A DNA stretch of 40,974 nt from Treponema sp. (GTDB lineage Bacteria > Spirochaetota > Spirochaetia > Treponematales > Breznakiellaceae). Position 1 is the first letter of the stretch. Each line of letters begins with the position of its first letter. Under the pieces are notes generated by a model, which was not told the DNA's origin, searched no databases, and was given only the letters and a program-made list of their open reading frames with translations. The stretch lies in contig JAISSH010000047.1 of assembly GCA_031273265.1 (NCBI GenBank), forward strand, positions 1-40,974. Reading direction: 5' to 3'. Made by a program: the position numbers and the translations under genes. Of the stretch, positions 6,566-13,521 are shown piece by piece.

Positions 6566-7159
6566 TCATTTCGATTTAATTCTCGCTTTGAGGGTAGATT
6601 TTTCAGTTTGAAGCACCATTAAAAGATCGGGGTCGTTAAAGGGGACGACAAATCTGTACTCTTCCGACTGTTCCAAGGTGAAGAAAACGCGGTGAAAAAA
6701 GACGGGCATTTCCTCATTATCGCCGATTACCGCCGGGGAGACGGCAATGCCTACCGCGCCAGAATATGCGTCCGTAACGTCCTTTTTTCTGGCTTTCTTC
6801 ATTATAATTAGAGTTACGCCTTCATGCTTGGCTGCCGTAATATCAATTTTATTTCCTTCCAATGAATATGAACTGTCAAAATATCCCATTTTTGAAAAAA
6901 GAAATATAAACGCGCACATTATCAAAATTGTAAAAAAAAGTATGGCTCTTCGCTTATCCGCGATTAAAGGACGGATCAAACTAAAACGGTATGGTTTCGC
7001 ATTTGCATAAAGATCTCTTACGCTCTGCGGCGCTTTTTTCAGCCTGTTTTCGCGGTTATAATAAAAAATAAGCTCGCCTTCCGCGCGCGCGTCTTTTCCG
7101 TCCGGTTTACTCAGGTTGTAATTTGCGTTTGGTCTGCTGACTTCTTCATTATCTGTCAT
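6566..7159 (-). CDS. Single-pass membrane protein, unknown function
   Basis: The start at 7159 (MTDNEEVSRPN) follows AGGAG and overlaps the upstream stop as ATGA, so it is preferred to the track start at 7192. The result is 197 residues. An N-terminal cytoplasmic part of about 75 residues, rich in basic and polar residues, precedes one membrane helix (AILFFTILIMCAFIFLFS). A periplasmic domain of about 100 residues with beta-rich character follows. It is co-transcribed with the upstream lipoprotein gene, so the two may form an envelope complex. I do not recognise the family. Confidence 0.7.
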   Translation of the reverse strand: MTDNEEVSRPNANYNLSKPDGKDARAEGELIFYYNRENRLKKAPQSVRDLYANAKPYRFSLIRPLIADKRRAILFFTILIMCAFIFLFSKMGYFDSSYSLEGNKIDITAAKHEGVTLIIMKKARKKDVTDAYSGAVGIAVSPAVIGDNEEMPVFFHRVFFTLEQSEEYRFVVPFNDPDLLMVLQTEKSTLKARIKSK

Positions 7160-8364
7160 GGCGCTTCTCCTATAAATTTGTCGGTGCGCCACCAGACAAG
7201 CTTGATGTTAAAGCTGTCAGCCAGCATCGCGCTGAGAATTCCTTCCGTAGAAAGATAAAAGTCATTGTACCTCAGTTCATCGTTTGTAAAATTGATATAG
7301 CCCCTTCGCTGTTCGCGCGAATGTGTGTCGATAAAGAGAACAGAAAAGCCGGTATCAATTGGGAAGTAAAGAAGCGCTTTTCCGCCGCGCATAACTCCCA
7401 GCACGGAATAAAATACTTTGATGCCGGCTGCCCGTCCGTTTTCGGACAATTCAAAAAGCGGAACTTCTACCGAACCTGAATAAGAGCCGTCTTCCACATC
7501 AAGCGTCCAGATAATCGAGCCGATTGGCTCAGTGCCTGTGCGGGTATTTGTCGACTCGTCAAAAGTATCGCGGCTATAGTCAATTTTTATGATAAGATTC
7601 CTCGCGTCGGGAGAAGCGGCAATAACGTCTACAATCGACAACGCTTCAGGCCAGTCAGGAAGAGACGGGATTGCGCTTGAGTTTATTTTTACCAGATAAA
7701 GAAGCGTCCCCGAAGCGTTGTACCAGTAAATGTTCCAGCCGTTCGGTATCCGGCAGATCACGGCAAGTTCGTCTCTTATCGACGTTGTAAGCCCGATGAT
7801 CCTTGGGAAAGGACTGCCGCCTATTCCTTCACGTCCCAAATAATCAATAAAACGCCCGTCCTGATCGAAGTGAAGAATTATTCCGTCCAGAAGCGCGTTG
7901 CTTTCGGAGTCGGTGCGGTGCGCCTGCTGGGGAAGCCTGTCCTCCGCAAAAATGTGCTTGCGGGAATCCACCGCTATCCAACCCGGCGCTTCCAGCGGAT
8001 AGGTATACGCCCAGCGGGTCGCCTGCTCTCCCCCCGAAATATTTGTTTTAAGACTGAGCGGAGCCGGGTTGGTTTCCTCGTTATAAATCATAAAGAGCAA
8101 GTCGCCGTATGAATTGTAGCGGACTATTTTTCCGTTGTTTCCGTCCGCGATGTAGAACAGCCCGTCCCTCATTGTAAAACCTGTCCTTCGTATTCCTCCG
8201 CCGCCTTCAAGATTGTACAGGGCAATTTGATCTTCCATAGGTCCAATCTCAAGCGAAAAAAGGTCTTCTCTGTCTACAGAAGTGATTCTGTTGTTTTTAC
8301 ACGCGCCTGAAAAAATCAGCGCGGCGCACAGAAAAGCCAACGTCAAATGAACAACATTCTTCAT
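7156..8364 (-). CDS. Lipoprotein with beta-propeller-like repeats
   Basis: The 402-residue protein begins with a signal peptide and the lipobox FSGAC, putting the lipidated Cys at residue 22. The body contains propeller-like strand patterns such as LFYIADGNNGKIVRYNSYGDLL, then HIFAEDRLP and ILHFDQDGRFIDYLG. This recalls NHL or six-bladed-propeller proteins and the spirochaete-specific lipoproteins tracked as the LIC_12708 family; that match is from memory. It is translationally coupled to the downstream membrane protein. The start has GAAGG just ahead of it and is divergent from the phosphoribosyltransferase gene. Function is unknown. Confidence 0.72.
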   Translation of the reverse strand: MKNVVHLTLAFLCAALIFSGACKNNRITSVDREDLFSLEIGPMEDQIALYNLEGGGGIRRTGFTMRDGLFYIADGNNGKIVRYNSYGDLLFMIYNEETNPAPLSLKTNISGGEQATRWAYTYPLEAPGWIAVDSRKHIFAEDRLPQQAHRTDSESNALLDGIILHFDQDGRFIDYLGREGIGGSPFPRIIGLTTSIRDELAVICRIPNGWNIYWYNASGTLLYLVKINSSAIPSLPDWPEALSIVDVIAASPDARNLIIKIDYSRDTFDESTNTRTGTEPIGSIIWTLDVEDGSYSGSVEVPLFELSENGRAAGIKVFYSVLGVMRGGKALLYFPIDTGFSVLFIDTHSREQRRGYINFTNDELRYNDFYLSTEGILSAMLADSFNIKLVWWRTDKFIGEAP

Positions 8365-8372
8365 GTACCTTC

Positions 8373-8401
8373 AAAATCTACCTTTTTACGCTTTTTGTCA
8401 A
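8373..8401 (-). promoter_or_regulatory. Promoter of the propeller-like lipoprotein
   Basis: On the minus strand a perfect TTGACA (8396-8401) lies 17 nt from a weak -10, GATTTT (8373-8378), which ends 8 nt before the ATG. The GAAGG in that gap would be mostly untranscribed if the start lies at the normal distance. Confidence 0.4.
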
Positions 8402-8422
8402 TTATCCCCTAAGCCGGGCATG

Positions 8423-8451
8423 TTGTTACTTTTTTTTAATCATAATATACT
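8423..8451 (+). promoter_or_regulatory. Promoter of the UPRT-like gene, predicted leaderless
   Basis: TTGTTA (8423-8428) and TATACT (8446-8451) are 17 nt apart. The -10 ends 8 nt before the ATG at 8460, and the gap GAAAAACG lacks a Shine-Dalgarno sequence. Confidence 0.55.
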
Positions 8452-8459
8452 GAAAAACG

Positions 8460-9515
8460 ATGAACAAAGTGATTTTGAAGGCTGACGAGCTTGACGGGTA
8501 TTTAACTGCCGGTGACAAAAAAAATCTTCTCGCTATCGAAACGCTTTATGGAAAAGCGCTTGAGATTTTTCCGCGTTTGCCCGGCAGTCAAAACGACATG
8601 GACAGTCTGATTAAAGTGTACAACGAAATGGGAAATCTTCTGCAGGAAATTTGCTCCCATACTCCCCAACTGCATGTTTATTCTTTTCTCTCGTCCGCCG
8701 AAAACCGCCCGGAGGCGTCCCGCGTTATCGCCAAAATCAGAGATATAAAAACAGAAAATCAGGAATTTATTTATTTTATCCAGCGTTCCTTCGAGATGCT
8801 TTTCAAGCTCGCGTGGGGCGGAAGCGGCGGTTCAGAAAAAAACTATATTGTTGTAAAAACTCCGGTAACAAATCCTGTGCAGAATTACGCGGTTCACAAG
8901 ATCACCAATATTGACGAAAAAATCGAAAATACCGTAATGTGCGTAATGCTGAGGGGAGCGCTTCTGCCGTCCATGATCATGAGCAAAGAAATTGAGGAAT
9001 ACTCCTCCAACGGCTATATAACGCCGTTTGCTCTGTTCAGGATAATGCGAAATGATCAAAAAAAAGAAAGCGACATGGAATATATTCTGGATATTGACAG
9101 ATCTTTTTTTAACCTTGAACAGCTCAATGGCAAGGATCTGATTTTCGCCGACCCGATGAACGCTACCGGCGGCAGTCTTGTAACCGTTGTAAAATATATT
9201 TTGAAATCGGGAATAAAGCCGCGTTCCATTAAAATTTTCAACGTGATTTCCGCCCTCAAGGGCGCTTTAAGGACTGTGCGCGCTTTGGAAACATGCGATA
9301 TTTACACACTGTGGATGGACCCCGTTCTGAACGAAGACGCCTACATCATGCCGGGTCTTGGAGACGCGGGGGATCGCATCAACGGAAAAGACGACAATGT
9401 TAACGCGCGCAATATAATGCAGTTAATAGCGGATTACGGTTCGCGTCTGGCAAATCTGTACCGTTCACAGTTACGCGAAATTGAGAATGTCGTGCTTGGG
9501 AGAGGGAAAAAATGA
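8460..9515 (+). CDS. Uracil phosphoribosyltransferase-like protein with N-terminal extension
   Basis: Residues 130-330 carry UPRT hallmarks: [11 protein letters not shown], the PRPP loop DPMNATGGS (231-239; usually DPMLATGGS) and the uracil-binding segment with PGLGDAGDR (298-306). A true UPRT is about 210 residues. This protein has 351, with an extra alpha-helical N-terminal domain of roughly 125 residues that I do not recognise. After GDR the usual FGT is replaced by INGK, which may alter substrate preference. It is cytoplasmic and would make UMP or a related nucleotide from PRPP. It overlaps the next gene (a TPR lipoprotein) by ATGA, so they are coupled. Confidence 0.78.
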   Translation: MNKVILKADELDGYLTAGDKKNLLAIETLYGKALEIFPRLPGSQNDMDSLIKVYNEMGNLLQEICSHTPQLHVYSFLSSAENRPEASRVIAKIRDIKTENQEFIYFIQRSFEMLFKLAWGGSGGSEKNYIVVKTPVTNPVQNYAVHKITNIDEKIENTVMCVMLRGALLPSMIMSKEIEEYSSNGYITPFALFRIMRNDQKKESDMEYILDIDRSFFNLEQLNGKDLIFADPMNATGGSLVTVVKYILKSGIKPRSIKIFNVISALKGALRTVRALETCDIYTLWMDPVLNEDAYIMPGLGDAGDRINGKDDNVNARNIMQLIADYGSRLANLYRSQLREIENVVLGRGKK

Positions 9516-10510
9516 AATATATTTATTTATATTTTATTATTTTTTTACTCTCTTTGAATCTTTCAGGCTGTGTTGGAACCGCCGCGTCCGCGCAGGAATA
9601 TTTTTCTATAGGCATGGCGTATTACGATCTTGGAAAATTTGATGAAGCGGAAAAATGGCTTAACCGCGCGAGAATGGCTGACAGAACTATGGTCGCGTCG
9701 CAGTACAATCTGGGAAGGATCGCGTTTGAAACGCAAAAATACGACGAAGCGGCAAAACATTTTGAAAGTATATTAAGAAGGGACGAAGATAATATACTTG
9801 CGCTAAAGGCGGCGGCTTTTACAAGAATAAAAACCGGAGATTTCAGCATCGCGGAAAAACACTACAGAAAGTTACTTCTGCTTGTTCCTGAAAGCACGGA
9901 CGACGGATACAACCACGCTCTTGTATTATACGCGATGGAACGTTACGGCGACGCCGAAAAAGTGCTGGAAAAGTACCAGTTTGCCCTTCTGGATAACAAT
10001 GAAGTTATGCTTCTTTACGCGCGTGCCCAAAAAGCCCAGGACAAGGTGGAAGCAATTGACAGTTATTCGAAATGGCTGAACGCCAATTCCGACGCGAAAA
10101 TCCGCTATGAATACGCGCAACTGCTTGAACATCATGAATTTTACGCAAGGGCGATGGAAGAATACCGCGCCGTTCTGTCCGACGCTTCCCGCAAGGAAGA
10201 AGAGGTAAAACGAAGCGACGTTCGCTTTTCGCTCGCGCGGCTTTTATTGATTGCCGACGGTGAAAGCGGCGAAGGCGTCACGGAACTGGAGGGAGCCGTC
10301 AGCGACGGTTACGACAACATCGAAGCTGTCGAGGAACTGCAAAAAATGAGCGGTATCAGCTCCGCGAATAAGGACTCTTTAAGAAAAATAATCAACGATA
10401 TGCAGCGTACTCTCGAAGAGAAGGAAAAAGCTCAAGCCCAAGCGGAAGAAGAGCAGACTGTACTTGATGAGGAAGAGCTCTTAAAAACTGACACTGAAAG
10501 CGGTTTCTAA
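9512..10510 (+). CDS. TPR-repeat lipoprotein
   Basis: The 332-residue protein has a signal peptide with lipobox LSGC (Cys20). Several tetratricopeptide repeats follow, roughly residues 28-235, for example [20 protein letters not shown] and [20 protein letters not shown]. The C-terminal 40 residues are a Glu/Gln/Ala-rich probable coiled coil ([17 protein letters not shown]). It is likely anchored in the envelope as a protein-protein scaffold. Translation is coupled to the UPRT-like gene by a 4-bp overlap, a pairing without an obvious biochemical logic. Confidence 0.85.
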   Translation: MKYIYLYFIIFLLSLNLSGCVGTAASAQEYFSIGMAYYDLGKFDEAEKWLNRARMADRTMVASQYNLGRIAFETQKYDEAAKHFESILRRDEDNILALKAAAFTRIKTGDFSIAEKHYRKLLLLVPESTDDGYNHALVLYAMERYGDAEKVLEKYQFALLDNNEVMLLYARAQKAQDKVEAIDSYSKWLNANSDAKIRYEYAQLLEHHEFYARAMEEYRAVLSDASRKEEEVKRSDVRFSLARLLLIADGESGEGVTELEGAVSDGYDNIEAVEELQKMSGISSANKDSLRKIINDMQRTLEEKEKAQAQAEEEQTVLDEEELLKTDTESGF

Positions 10511-10552
10511 AACATAGATTTATATTCGATAATGAGGTAGATTCGTATTTTA

Positions 10553-10840
10553 ATGGTTGTTTCAATGATACAGTTAATTTTTGAAATTCCCGATATTGAC
10601 AACATCAAGGAAAAACGCCGCATTATCAAGTCTGTCGTAGAAAAGATGCGCCGCCGTTATCATCTGAGCGCGGCGGAAGTGGATCTGCAGGATTCTCTTT
10701 CCTTCGCCCAAATCGGCGGGGCATTGGTTTCCAACTCGAAAACTTTCGGCGAAACGGTTCTTCGCAAGGCATTTGACATGATAGAGAAAGAGACGCCTGT
10801 CCGTATTCAGGATATGAAGATACACTCGGAGGAGTTCTGA
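10553..10840 (+). CDS. ylxP: DUF503/YlxP-family protein
   Basis: The 95-residue protein fits DUF503: MVVSMIQLIFEIPDIDNIKEKRR aligns with the family's opening strand and the KEKRR motif, and AEVDLQDSLSFAQIGGALVSN matches the AEVDxQD...A.vGvAvVSnd signature. YlxP is often encoded near rbfA and infB and is thought to assist ribosome assembly; here it is detached from that cluster. The upstream start at 10553 fits the family N-terminus better than the internal Met. It is followed by a lipoprotein gene with overlapping stop and start (TGATG). Confidence 0.85.
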   Translation: MVVSMIQLIFEIPDIDNIKEKRRIIKSVVEKMRRRYHLSAAEVDLQDSLSFAQIGGALVSNSKTFGETVLRKAFDMIEKETPVRIQDMKIHSEEF

Positions 10841-11493
10841 TGAATAGAAAATTTTGGCATACATTTATCTTATTATCAATATTGATATTGAATTCCTGTC
10901 TGGGGATTTCGGCGGATATTCAAATGCGTAAAGACGGCTCTGGGAAAATTACCCTTGAATACCGTTTTTCCCGCATGGCGGAAGCAATCGGCAGACTTGA
11001 CGGCAACGAAAGGTGGAACATCATTCCCGTAGGACGCGCGGACTGGGAGCGGACAATAACGCGCATACCGGATATTAAGCTTGTTTCGTTTTCTTCCCGC
11101 GAAAAAGCGCAGGACATCATAAACAAAGCAACGCTGGAATTTAAAAATACAGACGCCCTGTTAAAATTTCTCGATCCTACCGGAAAGCGCGCGTTTCTCA
11201 GCCGTGAAAACGGGGTAAACAAACTTCACCTAACATTAAATGAAGGCGCGTCTTCACAGCTAAACCCCGACCTTCTTGAACTGGCGCGGCAGGTTTCAGA
11301 CGGTTACTTGTTCAGTATAAGCGTCTCCGCCGGAAACCCGGCGATCAGCTTCACCGACGGAGAAGGCAGAGAGATAACTCCTCCGCCTGCGGCGAAAATT
11401 TCTTCATCGGGGAAAAAAGCGTCGGTTTCGATTGGCACATGGGAAATTTTATCCGGCGCTACGGGACTGGGACTGGATATTGTCTGGAAATGA
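10840..11493 (+). CDS. Lipoprotein of unknown function
   Basis: The 217-residue protein has a signal peptide and lipobox LNSC (Cys20). The mature region starts with a beta-rich stretch (SADIQMRKDGSGKITLEYRFS), a pattern seen in DUF3153-like and spirochaete lipoproteins. It ends with a Gly/Ser-rich strand region. No catalytic motif is visible. The start codon overlaps the ylxP stop, so the two are co-translated. It converges with the glycosyltransferase gene, leaving only 3 bp between stop codons. Confidence 0.7.
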   Translation: MNRKFWHTFILLSILILNSCLGISADIQMRKDGSGKITLEYRFSRMAEAIGRLDGNERWNIIPVGRADWERTITRIPDIKLVSFSSREKAQDIINKATLEFKNTDALLKFLDPTGKRAFLSRENGVNKLHLTLNEGASSQLNPDLLELARQVSDGYLFSISVSAGNPAISFTDGEGREITPPPAAKISSSGKKASVSIGTWEILSGATGLGLDIVWK

Positions 11494-11496
11494 ACC

Positions 11497-12633
11497 CTAC
11501 TTGCCTGTCGTCTCGTAAATTATACGCAATGTGCGCTCCACACAGCGATCCCATGTAAAAGCCTTAGCCCGCTCAATACCAAGAGCGCGGCATTCGTTGT
11601 AAATATCGCGGTCGGTGCTGATTGTTATCATTCTGTCCGCCATGTCCTCAGCGTTTAACGGATCGAAGTAAAGCGCGGCATGTTCCGTCGTTTCAGGAAG
11701 GGACGCGGCGCGGGCGCAGAGCGCCGGCACTCCCGACGCCATAGCTTCAAGCGCGCTCATGCCAAAACCTTCGTACATTGACGGGACAATCGCGAAATCC
11801 GCGCCGGCGTAAAGCTCAGGCAGGCTCTTTGGCGGGAAATGTCCGGTAAAGAAAATATCGCCGCGCCATGCGGAAGAAGCGGCTGCTTTCTTCACTTTTT
11901 TCGCGCCGTCGCTGTCGCCGCCGGCAAGCACCAGCCTGTGGGGAAATTTTGTCTTTTCTTTGAAAATACCGAAAGCCTCAATAAGGCGGATATGATTTTT
12001 AATCGGATGATCGATTCTTGAAACACACAGCACATACGGACGGCGGAAACTGAACGGCTGGATCAACAACACGCTCTCCTCATTTCTGTTGCGCGGATAA
12101 AAAGCCGTATGATCTATCCCGTTGGGAACAACTTCAATTCGGTTTTCCTTTACGCGCGCCCTTTCAACCAGTTCCCGCTTTACCCATTCGCTCACCGCGA
12201 TAATTCTGTCCAGCCGCCGAAGTGAATCCGGCAGTATCATTCGCAGAAGAGCGCCAAGATGTTCTCTGGTTCGCACAGTGCCCCAATAAGCAGCCATGTC
12301 GTGAACCACGCCGATTGACGGACACGGCGATTTATAGGGAGGACGTCTGTGGGCGGCTGGGAAAAAACACGCGTCAAATTTTCGATTAGACGCGAATTTA
12401 TGATATTTAAAGAGATGCCACAGCGCGTTTGCCGTTCTTCCGTTGACCGTGCATTGGGGAATAAATTCAAAATTCGGCGTTACATCGTTGTACGCGTATC
12501 TGTCAAATTCCCAGCCAAAAAGCTCAAAAAGAGCCTCCTGTGAAGGGGGTATATGTTTCAAAAACTGGGTTAAATACATGCCTACTCCGGACTTGCCGCC
12601 ATCGCAGGCAAAAGTATCCAGCCCTATTTTCAT
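11497..12633 (-). CDS. GT4-family glycosyltransferase
   Basis: The start at 12633 is chosen because of a strong GGAGG 5 nt upstream and the typical opening MKIGLDTFACDGGKSGVGMYL, giving 378 residues; the track's 48-residue extension overlaps the promoter. The N-terminal Rossmann domain carries the GG/SGVG acceptor-side loop. The C-terminal domain has YVLCVSRIDHPIKNH and the donor-binding motif PSMYEGFGMSALEAMASGVP with its E-x7-E pattern. It transfers a sugar from a nucleotide donor with retention of configuration, probably in cell-envelope polysaccharide synthesis. No other glycan synthesis genes flank it, so the acceptor is unknown. Confidence 0.9.
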   Translation of the reverse strand: MKIGLDTFACDGGKSGVGMYLTQFLKHIPPSQEALFELFGWEFDRYAYNDVTPNFEFIPQCTVNGRTANALWHLFKYHKFASNRKFDACFFPAAHRRPPYKSPCPSIGVVHDMAAYWGTVRTREHLGALLRMILPDSLRRLDRIIAVSEWVKRELVERARVKENRIEVVPNGIDHTAFYPRNRNEESVLLIQPFSFRRPYVLCVSRIDHPIKNHIRLIEAFGIFKEKTKFPHRLVLAGGDSDGAKKVKKAAASSAWRGDIFFTGHFPPKSLPELYAGADFAIVPSMYEGFGMSALEAMASGVPALCARAASLPETTEHAALYFDPLNAEDMADRMITISTDRDIYNECRALGIERAKAFTWDRCVERTLRIIYETTGK

Positions 12634-12654
12634 CAATTCCTCCGAACAGGGAAA

Positions 12655-12660
12655 ATCATA
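12655..12660 (-). promoter_or_regulatory. Extended -10 promoter of the glycosyltransferase gene
   Basis: The minus strand reads TGC then TATGAT, an extended -10 box, 21 nt before the ATG at 12633. This leaves a short leader containing GGAGG and supports the internal start. No good -35 is seen. Confidence 0.4.
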
Positions 12661-12729
12661 GCACAAACGATATTTCAAGGGAATAGAATAAATATCCATT
12701 TTCCCCGCCTGTTCGCGCAGGTTCGCGGT

Positions 12730-12764
12730 GTTCGTGTCGATTCGAGGTTGTTCGCGGTCAAAAA
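12730..12764 (-). repeat. Degenerate copy of the CACGAAC-type repeat
   Basis: The plus strand reads GTTCGTGTCGATTCGAGGTT followed by GTTCGCGGTCAAAA. This is a diverged reverse-complement relative of repeats E and F at 3070 and 4532. It has no adjoining 38-bp dyad. Confidence 0.5.
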
Positions 12765-12771
12765 ACAATCT

Positions 12772-12787
12772 ACACAAAATATAGTAT
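12772..12787 (+). promoter_or_regulatory. NrdR box 0
   Basis: ACACAAAATATAGTAT matches the left half and centre of the 16-bp NrdR box pattern (ACACTATATATAGTGT type). It starts 31 bp, about three helical turns, before box 1, the spacing known for NrdR box pairs. Confidence 0.5.
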
Positions 12788-12793
12788 GATCTA

Positions 12794-12823
12794 TTGACAA
12801 CTACGCTATATATGCGGTACTAT
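12794..12823 (+). promoter_or_regulatory. nrdR promoter
   Basis: A perfect TTGACA (12794-12799) is 18 nt from TACTAT (12818-12823). NrdR box 1 occupies the spacer between them, so binding there would directly exclude RNA polymerase. Confidence 0.6.
12803..12818 (+). promoter_or_regulatory. NrdR box 1
   Basis: ACGCTATATATGCGGT is a near-palindromic match to the NrdR box. It lies between the -35 and -10 elements of the nrdR promoter. Confidence 0.7.
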
Positions 12824-12838
12824 GGTTTCATAAAAACC

Positions 12839-12868
12839 ACACTATATGTAGCGTACTATATATAGCGG
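12839..12868 (+). promoter_or_regulatory. NrdR boxes 2 and 3 (overlapping)
   Basis: ACACTATATGTAGCGT (12839-12854) and GTACTATATATAGCGG (12853-12868) are two strong NrdR-box matches that share 2 bp, downstream of the predicted transcription start. Box 2 is the best consensus match of the set. Confidence 0.7.
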
Positions 12869-12882
12869 ACGGACGGAAGGTA

Positions 12883-12898
12883 ACACTATATGCGATGC
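12883..12898 (+). promoter_or_regulatory. NrdR box 4 overlapping the nrdR start codon
   Basis: ACACTATATGCGATGC covers the ATG and the first codons of nrdR. Its left half matches the consensus well and its right half is weaker. It starts 30 bp after box 3. The GGAAGG ribosome-binding site lies just upstream, at 12875-12880. Confidence 0.45.
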
Positions 12899-13360
12899 CC
12901 CCATTGCGGCACGATTGAGGACAAAGTAATCGAATCCCGGTCTCTGGCGAACGGGGACGCGGTGCGCCGCCGCAGGGAATGTATAAGTTGCGGTTATCGG
13001 TTCACCAGTTACGAAAAGATCGATGAAAGGCAGTTCATGGTGGTGAAAAGGGACGGCAGGCGCGAACCTTTCGACCGCGTAAAACTTGAACGCGGGGTAA
13101 TCCGGGCGCTGGAAAAGAGACCGTTTTCGCAGATGCAGATTGAAAACCTGATCAACGAAATTGAAGATGAAGCGGCTATTTTGAGCAAAGGCAGCCGGGA
13201 AATCTCCAGTTCGATAATCGGGGATCAGGTGTTAAAGAGGCTTGGCGCTTTAGACAAAGTCGCATACATCCGCTTTGCCTCGGTGTACAGGCATTTTGAG
13301 GATTTAGATGAATTTATTCAGGAGATAAAAAACGTAGGACAGGATCAGGACAAGACTTGA
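12890..13360 (+). CDS. nrdR: Transcriptional repressor NrdR
   Basis: The 156-residue protein is canonical NrdR. The N-terminal zinc ribbon is MRCPHCG...CISCGYRFTSYE, followed by the ATP-cone domain beginning VVKRDGRREPFDRVKLERGV and ending with VAYIRFASVYRHFED. NrdR senses the ATP/dATP balance and represses ribonucleotide reductase genes through NrdR boxes. Five box-like sequences precede its own gene, so autorepression is likely. No nrd structural gene occurs in the window. The start is fixed by GGAAGG 9 nt upstream and by the family's MxCPxC opening. Confidence 0.97.
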   Translation: MRCPHCGTIEDKVIESRSLANGDAVRRRRECISCGYRFTSYEKIDERQFMVVKRDGRREPFDRVKLERGVIRALEKRPFSQMQIENLINEIEDEAAILSKGSREISSSIIGDQVLKRLGALDKVAYIRFASVYRHFEDLDEFIQEIKNVGQDQDKT

Positions 13361-13459
13361 GGTTTTTTGCCGGTTTTGGGTGGGGGCCCGGCGTTTGCGT
13401 TTGCAATGCCTTAAAGGGAAGACCGGCAAAGTTCCCTTCAATCATGAAGGGTTTTTTTT
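13361..13459 (+). ncRNA. Candidate structured RNA or 3' UTR with pseudoknot potential
   Basis: TTTGCCGGT (13366-13374) can pair perfectly with ACCGGCAAA (13422-13430). The latter lies in the loop of a perfect 7-bp hairpin, AAGGGAA (13414-13420) with TTCCCTT (13432-13438), so an H-type pseudoknot is possible. TTCCCTT also overlaps the 5' arm of the terminator that follows, so the two folds compete, as in attenuators. No known family was recognised and no clear separate promoter was found. It may be the nrdR 3' UTR or an independent small RNA. Confidence 0.35.
13434..13459 (+). terminator. Intrinsic terminator after nrdR
   Basis: CCCTTC and GAAGGG form a 6-bp stem with loop AATCAT, followed by eight Ts. 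It ends the nrdR transcript or the candidate RNA. Confidence 0.8.
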
Positions 13460-13462
13460 GAA

Positions 13463-13509
13463 GCCGCGCAGAGGGATAGGGGATTTTCCTTCTGCGCGGC
13501 TGTTTTTTT
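13463..13509 (+). terminator. Second, strong intrinsic terminator
   Basis: GCCGCGCAGA (13463-13472) and TCTGCGCGGC (13491-13500) form a perfect 10-bp GC-rich stem followed by TG and seven Ts. It is only 3 nt after the first terminator and acts in the same direction, so it is either a backup or catches readthrough. On the other strand there is no T-run. Confidence 0.85.
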
Positions 13510-13521
13510 AGATGCGGGATT

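Noticed and set aside
12634-12777. 48-residue N-terminal extension of the glycosyltransferase
   Set aside because: GGAGG precedes the internal ATG, the family opening starts there, and the extension covers a promoter and a degenerate repeat.
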